64,000 nt of DNA, taken from the NCBI RefSeq assembly GCF_039233145.1, contig NZ_CP136419.1:1152001-1216000 (forward strand), given 5' to 3'. The notes under the pieces were generated by a model that did no database searches, had not been told where the DNA came from, and saw nothing but the letters and a program-made list of their open reading frames with translations. The position numbers and the translations under genes were made by a program. Position 1 is the first letter of the stretch. Each line of letters opens with the position of its first letter. This stretch comes from Moorella humiferrea. Lineage in GTDB: Bacteria > Bacillota > DSM-521 > Neomoorellales > Neomoorellaceae. Shown here piece by piece: positions 26,092 through 34,926 of this stretch.

Positions 26092-26852
26092 AGGGTTTAA
26101 ATGCCTTTCTGGTGGCCTTGAAATTTTTAACCCGGCTACCCATCAGGGGCGGCGACAATACTGTAGAAGCCTGGCAGCAAAGCGTAGCTTACTTTCCCCT
26201 GGTGGGGCTGGTTTTAGGTCTTATCCTGGCCGTTGCCTGGCAGGTATTGAGCTTACTGGTCCCCTCCCTTCCCCGGGCCGGACTGGTCCTGGCCCTGGCA
26301 GTTTTTTTAAGCGGCGGTCTGCACCTGGACGGTTTTATCGACAGCATGGATGGGCTTTTTTCCGGGAAGGATCGTGAACGCATTTTAACTATCATGAAGG
26401 ATACCCATGTGGGTGCCCACGGCGTTACAGCTGTCGTCACTTTGCTGGTTTTGAAATTTAGCCTGTTAGCTGCTTTACCGTCTGAACGTCTCCGGCTGGG
26501 CGATCTGGGGCTGCCGCCGTCGCTCATATTGATGCCCGTCCTGGGTCGCTGGGCCATGGTCGTGGCATTGACCTCTTTTCCTTACGCCCGGAAGGAAGGG
26601 TTGGGTTCCCTTTTTCAGGCCGGCCGGGGACGTTATAGCCTTTTTTTCGCCACCCTGGCAGCCGTCCTGCTGGCGTGGTTTATCATGGGCCCTGCGGGCT
26701 TAATTTATCTCTTCCTTACGGCCCTGGTGTCCTTGGGATGGTGTAGCTGGCTCCGGCGGCTCCTGGGGGGGTTGACGGGCGATACCTACGGTGCTTTGGC
26801 CGAAATTGTTGAGGTATTTTTCCTGACAGTTTATTATTTACGCCCCTGGTAG
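26088..26852 (+). CDS. cobS: Adenosylcobinamide-GDP ribazoletransferase (cobalamin synthase)
   Basis: Membrane enzyme joining adenosylcobinamide-GDP and alpha-ribazole (phosphate). The 254-aa protein starts at TTG 26088 on the cobT stop (MKGLNAFLVALKFLTRLPI). It has the family motif SGGLHLDGFIDSMDGLFSGKDRERIL, rich in metal-binding aspartates, then KDTHVGAHGV and several hydrophobic helices. A short gap with GGGAGGAG leads to pduX. Confidence 0.95.
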   Translation: MKGLNAFLVALKFLTRLPIRGGDNTVEAWQQSVAYFPLVGLVLGLILAVAWQVLSLLVPSLPRAGLVLALAVFLSGGLHLDGFIDSMDGLFSGKDRERILTIMKDTHVGAHGVTAVVTLLVLKFSLLAALPSERLRLGDLGLPPSLILMPVLGRWAMVVALTSFPYARKEGLGSLFQAGRGRYSLFFATLAAVLLAWFIMGPAGLIYLFLTALVSLGWCSWLRRLLGGLTGDTYGALAEIVEVFFLTVYYLRPW

Positions 26853-26867
26853 AGGGAGGAGTGAAGC

Positions 26868-27818
26868 ATGCGGGGTGTGGCCCGGGCCCATGGTGCCTGC
26901 GGCGAATTAGTCCAGGGAATAGTCGACGGAAGGTATTTTTTGATTACCTGCCCCATAGACATCAACGCCGAAGTAACCGTTACTTTAATTCCCGGAGGAC
27001 GCTTCGAGGCCCCTCCGGGAAAGAGCAAGGCTTTGGCGGCAGCCCGTTTGACCATGGAACGGCTGGGAGAAAAACGCTGGGGCGCAGGCCTGTCAATTTA
27101 CAACCCCCTGCCGCCGGGTAAGGGTTTGGCCAGCAGTACCGCCGACGTGGCGGCGGCGGCAGCGGCTACGGCCAAAGCATTGGGAGCGGAGCTTTCCCTG
27201 GAAGACATTAAAGACATAGCTCTGGCCGTTGAACCGAGCGATGGCACCTTTATGCCGGGTGTCGTCCTGTTCGACCATCTACAGGGTCGTTTCTGGGAAT
27301 ATTTGGGAGAGCCTCCTCCTCTGGACTTATTGATTATCGATCTGGGAGGTACGGTCGACACCGTCCTTTTTAACCGACGCCGGGATTTATTAAAATTAAA
27401 CCTTAACAAAGAAGAAAATGTACGCCGGGCGGTGAAGCTGGTGCGGGAAGGCCTGGCCTATGGCAGGGAAGATTTGCTCTGCGAAGGAGCTACCATTAGC
27501 GCCCTGGCCAACCAGGAGATACTCTATAAACCTGAACTGGAAACGCTGATTGAAATAGCGACAACCATGGGAGCATTGGGAGTTAATATAGCACATAGCG
27601 GCACAGTAATCGGCATCTTTTACCGGTCCCACGAGGTAGATTGTAAGGGGCTGGAGGTAAAGATTCGTTCGGTTTTTCCCCATGTAAATTTTCTGCGGGC
27701 GAAGATGACCGGCGGGGGAGTGGAGGCTAGACGTGCATCATGTTTTGGTGGCACAAGGTTTTTATGGAACAGGCATCGGGTAGGTCCTTTCACGGCGGTG
27801 ACTGGCAGGGGGCGGTAG
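26868..27818 (+). CDS. pduX: L-threonine kinase PduX (GHMP family), possibly frameshifted at the 3' end
   Basis: Makes L-threonine O-3-phosphate, the precursor CobD decarboxylates for the aminopropanol linker. The 316-aa frame has the GHMP kinase layout: HGACGELVQG near the N-terminus, PPGKGLASSTADVAAAA as the nucleotide loop, and the C-terminal glycine motif MTGGGV. The last 30 or so residues (Arg-rich, from 27719) look like out-of-frame reading of cobD. Skipping one G in the G5 run at 27714-27718 would instead give a C-terminus WRLDVHHVLVAQGFYGTGIG ending at TAG 27783. It overlaps cobD by at least 55 nt as read. Confidence 0.88.
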   Translation: MRGVARAHGACGELVQGIVDGRYFLITCPIDINAEVTVTLIPGGRFEAPPGKSKALAAARLTMERLGEKRWGAGLSIYNPLPPGKGLASSTADVAAAAAATAKALGAELSLEDIKDIALAVEPSDGTFMPGVVLFDHLQGRFWEYLGEPPPLDLLIIDLGGTVDTVLFNRRRDLLKLNLNKEENVRRAVKLVREGLAYGREDLLCEGATISALANQEILYKPELETLIEIATTMGALGVNIAHSGTVIGIFYRSHEVDCKGLEVKIRSVFPHVNFLRAKMTGGGVEARRASCFGGTRFLWNRHRVGPFTAVTGRGR

Positions 27819-28864
27819 ATAAATACGGATGGCAGCCGGATGAGATTCTGGATTTCAGCTCCAACATCAACCCCCTGGGACCGCCGTCCCGGGTAATTGC
27901 AGCCCTGCAGGAGAACCTGAAGGCCGTTCGGCGTTATCCCGATCCCCAGTGCCGGCAGTTAAAGCAGGCTCTGGCTAAATATTTACAGGTTAATCCGGCC
28001 GCCCTTATTGCCGCCAACGGGGCGAGTGAATTGATTTATCTTATTGTGCAGGCTTTGAGACCGCGGCGTGTCCTGGTTGCCGAGCCCACCTTCGGCGAAT
28101 ATCAGCGGTCCGCGGCAATGGTCGGAGCCGAGGTGGTCACCTTAGAACTCGAACCCGCGTCGGCTTTTGTTTTAGATATTGACAGCTGGCGGAAAAAGCT
28201 ACCGGGGGTTGATCTTGCTTTTTTATGTAACCCCAACAATCCTACCGGAAAGCTCCTGGAAACTGGGATTTTGCATGCCATCGTGGAATCCTGCCGACAA
28301 CAAGGTGTTTTTCTTGTTTTAGACGAATCTTTTCTCGATTTTTGCCATAACTGGAGGGAGTTATCTTTAGTGGCCACGGCGGCGGCGCAGGAAGGAATTT
28401 TAATCCTTCGTTCCCTTACCAAAATTTTTGCCCTTCCCGGGCTGCGTCTGGGATGCGGCGTGGCCCATCCAAAGCTGGTGGCCGGGTTGGAAGGACGGCG
28501 GGATCCCTGGAGCGTGAATATTCTGGCCCAGATAGCCGGCGTCGTGGCCCTGGCGGATACAGGGTATCTTACCAAAACCCAGGAATTAATCAGGCGGGAA
28601 AAAGAATATCTCTATTATGGGTTGGCGGAACTGGCAGGATTCCGGCCGTTCCATCCCGAAGTAAATTTTATCCTTACGGATATTTCCGCCAGCGGCCTTA
28701 CTGCTTCCGAGCTGGCGCATCATTTGGCCCGGGAACGTATTTTAATCCGTGACTGTTCTTCATTCCCCGGACTGGGGCCGACCTATTTTCGTACGGCCGT
28801 CCTCGATCGGGCGGCCAACCATAAGTTACTTCAGGCGTTAAAGAAGATAGTGGAGGAGAATTGA
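27764..28864 (+). CDS. cobD: Threonine-phosphate decarboxylase CobD
   Basis: PLP enzyme converting threonine phosphate into (R)-1-amino-2-propanol phosphate. I prefer ATG 27764 (AAGG five bases before); ATG 27740 is also in frame and adds 8 residues. The 366-aa protein has FHGGDWQGAVDKYGW, LDFSSNINPLGPP, NGASELIYLI, CNPNNPTG and the Schiff-base lysine in RSLTKIFALPGLRLG, with the C-terminal arginine in YFRTAV. It is a class I aminotransferase fold; the alternative histidinol-phosphate aminotransferase is ruled down by operon context. Overlaps pduX and abuts cobC. Confidence 0.93.
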   Translation: MEQASGRSFHGGDWQGAVDKYGWQPDEILDFSSNINPLGPPSRVIAALQENLKAVRRYPDPQCRQLKQALAKYLQVNPAALIAANGASELIYLIVQALRPRRVLVAEPTFGEYQRSAAMVGAEVVTLELEPASAFVLDIDSWRKKLPGVDLAFLCNPNNPTGKLLETGILHAIVESCRQQGVFLVLDESFLDFCHNWRELSLVATAAAQEGILILRSLTKIFALPGLRLGCGVAHPKLVAGLEGRRDPWSVNILAQIAGVVALADTGYLTKTQELIRREKEYLYYGLAELAGFRPFHPEVNFILTDISASGLTASELAHHLARERILIRDCSSFPGLGPTYFRTAVLDRAANHKLLQALKKIVEEN

Positions 28865-29509
28865 TTGCAAGGAACAAGGGTTTACTTAGTGCGCCATGGA
28901 GAAACGGAATGGAACAACTCGGGACGTTATCAGGGGCACTCGGACGTAGCTTTGAGTTCTCAGGGTAGGCGGCAGGCGGAACTGTTACGAGAGCGTCTGC
29001 GTCATATATCATTTGATGCCGTTTATAGCAGCGACCTCCTCCGGGCACGGGAAACGGCCGCCATTATCGCCGCCGTCCATGGACTTAACGTTAAAACGGA
29101 CGAGGCATTCCGGGAAATCAATTTTGGAGCATGGGAAGGTTTGACCTATCAGGAAATAGTGGCGGCTTTTCCTCACGAATGGGAAAGCTGGCGACGGGAC
29201 CCTGCCAACGTAGTGATACCCGGGGGCGAAAGCTTCCGTCAGGTTAAGGAGCGGGTGTGGCGGGCCTTCCGAATGATGGTAGAAAGAGAGAAGGGACACA
29301 ATCTTCTCCTTGTAGCCCATGGCGGTAGTTTAAGGGCCCTTATCTGTGCCGTTTTGGGGATGGATTTAACTGCTGTATGGCGTTTCCGCCTGGACAATAC
29401 CGGGGTTAGTATCGTCGATTGTTATAATGGCGATTTTATCCTGGCTTTACTTAACGATAGCCACCATCTCGAGACTTTGGGCGGTCCAAACGAAAGCGGT
29501 ATATTGTAA
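28865..29509 (+). CDS. cobC: Histidine phosphatase, probable alpha-ribazole phosphatase
   Basis: Dephosphorylates alpha-ribazole-5'-phosphate or adenosylcobalamin phosphate at the end of the pathway. The 214-aa protein carries the phosphohistidine motif VRHGETEWN, SSDLLRARETA, FGAWEG and the second catalytic histidine in LLVAHGGSLRALI. The TTG start follows the cobD stop immediately. The family is broad (phosphoglycerate-mutase-like) and the specific call relies on being last in the cobalamin operon. Confidence 0.88.
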   Translation: MQGTRVYLVRHGETEWNNSGRYQGHSDVALSSQGRRQAELLRERLRHISFDAVYSSDLLRARETAAIIAAVHGLNVKTDEAFREINFGAWEGLTYQEIVAAFPHEWESWRRDPANVVIPGGESFRQVKERVWRAFRMMVEREKGHNLLLVAHGGSLRALICAVLGMDLTAVWRFRLDNTGVSIVDCYNGDFILALLNDSHHLETLGGPNESGIL

Positions 29510-29567
29510 TGGTGACGGCGTAAAATAACGTCCATTAAGGCAAAATACCTTTTAGGAGGTGCTTGCC

Positions 29568-29795
29568 GTGGACGCGACCTTTAAACCTGCGCGAGTGCCC
29601 TGGAGTACAAGGCCCGGTTTAAAGGAAATGGCTGCTGAAGCTGGAGTGGATTATGATCGTTTTCTGGCCGGGCTGGCGGCCAACCGCTCCGACACCGAGC
29701 TGGCGGCGGAATTCGGGGTGGAAACAGAGGTTATTTATCACCTGCGGGATCACTTTGAGCGTTATGGCATCCACTCTATAATGGGACAGGATTAG
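29568..29795 (+). CDS. Small helix-turn-helix-like protein, unknown function
   Basis: 75-aa protein. GTG 29568 is favoured by AGGAGGT (29554-29560); an in-frame GTG at 29559 overlaps that site. The middle (DYDRFLAGLAANRSDTELAAEFGVETEVIYHLRDHFER) reads as a helix-turn-helix of the kind found in resolvase-like or sigma-70-like DNA-binding modules. No other domain is present. It lies between cobC and guaB, 58 nt after cobC and before a weak terminator, so it may be the last gene of the cobalamin operon. Confidence 0.75.
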   Translation: MDATFKPARVPWSTRPGLKEMAAEAGVDYDRFLAGLAANRSDTELAAEFGVETEVIYHLRDHFERYGIHSIMGQD

Positions 29796-29820
29796 CCGGG
29801 TACTCCCGGCTATTTAGTTT
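29794..29820 (+). terminator. Weak rho-independent terminator
   Basis: AGCCGGG (29794-29800) pairs with CCCGGCT (29805-29811), then ATTTAGTTTTA. It would end the cobalamin transcript before guaB. Confidence 0.55.
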
Positions 29821-29852
29821 TAGTCCTCTGGGGAGAACCCTTGGGGGGTGGC

Positions 29853-31372
<1,520 letters not shown>

Positions 31373-31400
31373 AATAGCTTTGAAGGAGAGGAGCAAACGG

Positions 31401-32498
31401 ATGGCGTCAGAAGTTTTTTGGGCTGATATGCGCACGAAAAAAGGGAAAAACCTGGTGAATAAAGTAGCCGGTTTGTGGCGGAAGGCCGGTTTTAAAAGGG
31501 CTATTGCCGACCAAGATTTGGTGGCCGTTAAAATTCATTTCGGCGAGAAAGGTAACCTTGCCTACATCAACCCGGTTTTTGCCCGTCAGATCGTAGAGTT
31601 GGTGAAAGCAAGCAAGGGCATGCCCTTCCTTACCGATTCCAACACCCTTTACGTCGGTTCCCGCTCCAACGCCGTCGAACATTTACAGACGGCCATTGAA
31701 AACGGTTTTGCCTATGCCGTGGTCGGCGCACCTGTAATCATTGCCGACGGCTTAAAGGGCAAGGATTATTACGAAGTCCCCATCGAAGGCAAACATTTCC
31801 GGCAGGTTAAAATTAGTAGCGCCATTTATCACGCCGATAGTATGGTGGTGATGAGTCATTTTAAGGGCCATGAATTAACGGCATTCGGTGGAACTATTAA
31901 AAACCTCGGCATGGGATGCGGCAGTCCCGGCGGCAAGCAAATGATGCACAGTGACGTTCTGCCCGAGGTGCAGGAGGAAAAGTGCGTCGGCTGCGGTTTA
32001 TGTCGGCGCTGGTGTCCGGCAGAAGCCATCACCGTAAACGAAAAAGCCAGCATTGATGCCGGATTGTGTATAGGATGCGGTGAATGTACTGTAACCTGCC
32101 CGGAAAGGGCAATTAAGGCCAGCTTCAAAAGCGATCCTGTCGTGTTGCAGGAAAAAATCGTTGAATTTGCCCTGGGGGCCGTCAAAGACAAAAAGGATAA
32201 ATGTGTTTATTTTAACTTTTTGACCCATGTTGCCCCCGAGTGCGACTGTAACTCGTGGAACGACGCCGCCATTATTCCCGACGTCGGCATCCTGGCTTCC
32301 TGGGACCCTGTGGCCTTAGATCAGGCCAGCCTGGACCTGGCCAACGCTCAGCCCGCTTTGCCGGGAACGCGCCTGGACGGAAGGGATAACGTAAAGGACA
32401 AATTCCAGGCTATCAGCGGTTATGACGGGACGCATCTTCTGCGGTACGCCGAGGAAGTAGGCCTAGGAACAAGGGAATATAAGCTCATTAAGATTTAA
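31401..32498 (+). CDS. DUF362 protein with two 4Fe-4S ferredoxin motifs
   Basis: 365 aa from ATG 31401, which AAGGAGAGG (31383-31391) precedes; the frame is open to 31380 without support. The DUF362 domain fills both ends (VAVKIHFGEKGN, SHFKGHELTAFGGTIKNLGMGCG, and DPVALDQASLDLAN). A ferredoxin insert at about 195-245 has CVGCGLCRRWCP and CIGCGECTVTCP, ligands for two 4Fe-4S clusters. The physiological reaction of DUF362 proteins is not established; an electron-transfer or flavin-linked role is inferred from the clusters. It follows guaB closely and precedes the PPC gene. Confidence 0.88.
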   Translation: MASEVFWADMRTKKGKNLVNKVAGLWRKAGFKRAIADQDLVAVKIHFGEKGNLAYINPVFARQIVELVKASKGMPFLTDSNTLYVGSRSNAVEHLQTAIENGFAYAVVGAPVIIADGLKGKDYYEVPIEGKHFRQVKISSAIYHADSMVVMSHFKGHELTAFGGTIKNLGMGCGSPGGKQMMHSDVLPEVQEEKCVGCGLCRRWCPAEAITVNEKASIDAGLCIGCGECTVTCPERAIKASFKSDPVVLQEKIVEFALGAVKDKKDKCVYFNFLTHVAPECDCNSWNDAAIIPDVGILASWDPVALDQASLDLANAQPALPGTRLDGRDNVKDKFQAISGYDGTHLLRYAEEVGLGTREYKLIKI

Positions 32499-32528
32499 GA
32501 ACACCATGGAGCAGGAGGATTTAAAAAA

Positions 32529-32972
32529 ATGGCGAATTTATATGTTAAGAAGCTGGAAGGGAGACCGGGTCGGCATCTGGCCTATCGCCTTTCTTATGGC
32601 TGTGATTTACTGGAAGCCCTGCAGGGTATAGTGGAAGAAGAAGATATTCGTTTCGGCTCCATCAACTTTTTGGGCAGCGTTTCCAAGGCAAAGGTAGGGT
32701 ATTTTGTGGTAGAAGAGAAGCGTTTTATAACAATAGAGATTGACCAGCTGCTGGAGATTTTAAGCGGCCTGGGCAATGTTTCCTTAAAAGACGGTAAACC
32801 CTTTGTGCATGCCCACGTAACTTTTCTCGATCGTGAAGGCAAGGTGCACGGAGGCCACCTTTTGCCGGGTACCATTGTATATGCGGGAGAAGTCTTTATA
32901 GAAGAAATCGAGCTGCCGGCGCCGCCGGAGCGTGTTTACGACCCGGTTACAGGGTTAAACTTATGGAAATGA
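32529..32972 (+). CDS. PPC/DUF296-domain protein
   Basis: 147-aa single-domain protein of the PPC (plant and prokaryote conserved, DUF296) family, which forms trimers and in plants sits beside AT-hooks. The diagnostic segments are visible: GCDLLEALQGIVEEEDIRFGSINFLGSV near the start, HAHVTFLDREGKVHGGHLLPG with metal- or ligand-binding histidines, then AGEVFIEEIEL. Bacterial function is not defined and DNA binding is not shown by this sequence. ATG after AGGAGG; overlaps the frame of the DUF151 gene slightly if that gene starts at 32963. Confidence 0.85.
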   Translation: MANLYVKKLEGRPGRHLAYRLSYGCDLLEALQGIVEEEDIRFGSINFLGSVSKAKVGYFVVEEKRFITIEIDQLLEILSGLGNVSLKDGKPFVHAHVTFLDREGKVHGGHLLPGTIVYAGEVFIEEIELPAPPERVYDPVTGLNLWK

Positions 32973-32998
32973 GACCTACCTTAACGGGGGTGAGGATA

Positions 32999-33481
32999 GT
33001 GCTCATACCGGTAAAGGTAAAACAAATAGTCCTGGATCAATCCTTGAGCCCGGTAGTGCTGTTGAGCGATCAAGAGGAAACCCAGATTCTTCCCATCTGG
33101 GTCGGTCCCTTTGAAGCCCAGGCCATAGCCCTGGCCCTCCAGGGTATCCTTACGCCGCGTCCCCTCACCCACGATCTGATGCGTTCCCTCTGTGAAAACT
33201 TGGGGGTGGAGGTCAGCAAGGTCCTGGTCCAGGATATACGCGACGGTACTTATTATGCCGAGCTTTACCTCCGGCAGGGGGAGAAAGAAATAGTAGTAGA
33301 TGCGCGTCCGAGTGATGCCATTGCCCTGGCTTTAAGGACTAACGCCCCCCTTTATATAACGGAAAAGGTCGCTGCCTACACTTTGAATATCGAGGATTTA
33401 GTTAGCGCCGAGCAGGCTGAAGAGCTGCAGCAATTGCTAGAAGAGAACAAACCAGAAGATGATAAAAAACACCTGCATTAA
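32999..33481 (+). CDS. Bifunctional nuclease-family (DUF151) protein
   Basis: 160 aa from GTG 32999, which GGGGGTGAGG (32986-32995) precedes; ATG 32963 would add 12 residues overlapping the PPC gene. The DUF151 core is clear: VVLLSDQEETQILPIWVGPFEAQAIALAL, RPLTHDLM, ARPSDAIALALRTNAP and an acidic C-terminal tail. Some plant and thermophile relatives have DNase/RNase activity; activity here is unproven. A strong terminator follows. Confidence 0.88.
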   Translation: MLIPVKVKQIVLDQSLSPVVLLSDQEETQILPIWVGPFEAQAIALALQGILTPRPLTHDLMRSLCENLGVEVSKVLVQDIRDGTYYAELYLRQGEKEIVVDARPSDAIALALRTNAPLYITEKVAAYTLNIEDLVSAEQAEELQQLLEENKPEDDKKHLH

Positions 33482-33500
33482 TGGAATGAAAAACTTCCAT

Positions 33501-33528
33501 CCCGGCCGGAGAGAGGCCGGGTTTATTT
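33501..33528 (+). terminator. Rho-independent terminator after the DUF151 gene
   Basis: CCCGGCC (33501-33507) pairs perfectly with GGCCGGG (33515-33521), loop GGAGAGA, then TTTATTT. Confidence 0.85.
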
Positions 33529-33555
33529 GTAGCCGAGACCGTGAGCATGTATAAT
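33528..33555 (+). promoter_or_regulatory. Promoter for miaB-mutS-mutL-miaA-hfq
   Basis: TTGTAG (33528-33533), 16-nt spacer, perfect -10 TATAAT (33550-33555). It lies right after the terminator and 37 nt before the miaB start. Confidence 0.65.
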
Positions 33556-33591
33556 AAAAGGAGCTATATCTAGCTTTCCGGAGGGTTAAAA

Positions 33592-34926
33592 TTGGCAGGT
33601 CAAGGGAAAACCTTTAAGATTGTTACCTATGGTTGTCAGATGAATCAACGGGACAGCGAAATGATGGCCGATCTCCTTCAGGCGGCGGGATATGAACCGG
33701 TGGACGATGAGGCGGAAGCCGGGTTGATTATCCTTGATACCTGCTGTGTACGGGAAAAGGCTGAAAATAAAGTGTATGGCAAGCTCGGCCAGATAGAAAA
33801 GTTTAAAAGCGCCAACCCGGATCTGGTGATTGCCGTTGCCGGTTGTATGGTACAGCAGCCGGGAGCGGCGGAGAGGATCCGCCAGCAGGCTCCTTACGTC
33901 GACCTGCTCCTGGGGACCCACAATTTGGCGGAACTGCCCCGTCTGATCGAGGAAGTCAGGAAGATGCGGCGGCCCGTGGTTGCCGTTCAGGGAGGGGAGG
34001 GTCCTGTAGTTGAAAACCTTCCCCGGCGACGGGCCCGGGGTGCCCAGGCGTTTGTTACCATTACTTATGGCTGCAATAATTTTTGCACTTACTGCATCGT
34101 TCCTTACGTCCGCGGCCGGGAGAGAAGCCGGCGACCGGAAGACATTTTGAAAGAAATCGAGGATTTGGTCGACCAGGGAGTTATTGAGGTAACCCTACTG
34201 GGCCAGAATGTTAATTCCTACGGCCGGGATCTGGAAAATAAAGTTACCTTTGCCGACCTGTTAACTATGGTCAACGCCGTTGCGGGTTTAAAACGTATCC
34301 GCTACGTAACTTCCCATCCCCGCGATTTTACTACCGAACTGGTGGAAACCATCAGCCGCCTGGAAAAAGTATGCGAACATGTACATTTGCCCGTTCAAGC
34401 CGGCAGTAACCGCATTTTGGAACTTATGCACCGCGGTTATACGCGGGAGCAATACCTGGAGCTGGTGACTAATTTACGCCGCCACATTCCCGGAATCGGC
34501 CTGACTACAGATCTGATCGTCGGTTTTCCGGGAGAAACAGAGGAAGACTTCCAGGAAACCCTTGATTTAGTTGCCAAAGTGGAGTTTGATAATGCTTTTA
34601 CCTTTATGTTTTCTCCCCGGAAGGGAACTGTTGCCGCCGGCCTTCCGGGACAGTTGCCCCAGGAAGTAAAAAAGGAACGGCTTAAAAGGTTAATGGAGCT
34701 TCAAAATAAAATTAGCCTAGCGAAAAACGAGGCCCTGGTTGGAGAGGTAGTCGAGGTGCTGGTGGAAGGCCCGAGCAAGACCGATCCTTCCAAGTTAAGC
34801 GGGCGCACCCGTACAAACAAGTTAGTCATCTTTCCGGGTGACGCGGAGTTAACCGGCCGCCTGGTAAATGTGCGGCTTACCAAAGCCCAAACCTGGCTGT
34901 TAAAAGGGGAAATAAGCCGTGCCTAA
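33592..34926 (+). CDS. miaB: tRNA-2-methylthio-N6-dimethylallyladenosine synthase MiaB
   Basis: Radical-SAM methylthiotransferase acting on i6A37 of tRNA, product of MiaA encoded later in the same operon. The 444-aa protein has the UPF0004 cysteines in [24 protein letters not shown] and AGCMVQ. The radical-SAM motif CNNFCTYC and a C-terminal TRAM domain follow. TTG 33592 follows GGAGGG. MNQRDSE and CVREKAE distinguish it from RimO at 2702. Overlaps mutS by 8 nt. Confidence 0.97.
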   Translation: MAGQGKTFKIVTYGCQMNQRDSEMMADLLQAAGYEPVDDEAEAGLIILDTCCVREKAENKVYGKLGQIEKFKSANPDLVIAVAGCMVQQPGAAERIRQQAPYVDLLLGTHNLAELPRLIEEVRKMRRPVVAVQGGEGPVVENLPRRRARGAQAFVTITYGCNNFCTYCIVPYVRGRERSRRPEDILKEIEDLVDQGVIEVTLLGQNVNSYGRDLENKVTFADLLTMVNAVAGLKRIRYVTSHPRDFTTELVETISRLEKVCEHVHLPVQAGSNRILELMHRGYTREQYLELVTNLRRHIPGIGLTTDLIVGFPGETEEDFQETLDLVAKVEFDNAFTFMFSPRKGTVAAGLPGQLPQEVKKERLKRLMELQNKISLAKNEALVGEVVEVLVEGPSKTDPSKLSGRTRTNKLVIFPGDAELTGRLVNVRLTKAQTWLLKGEISRA

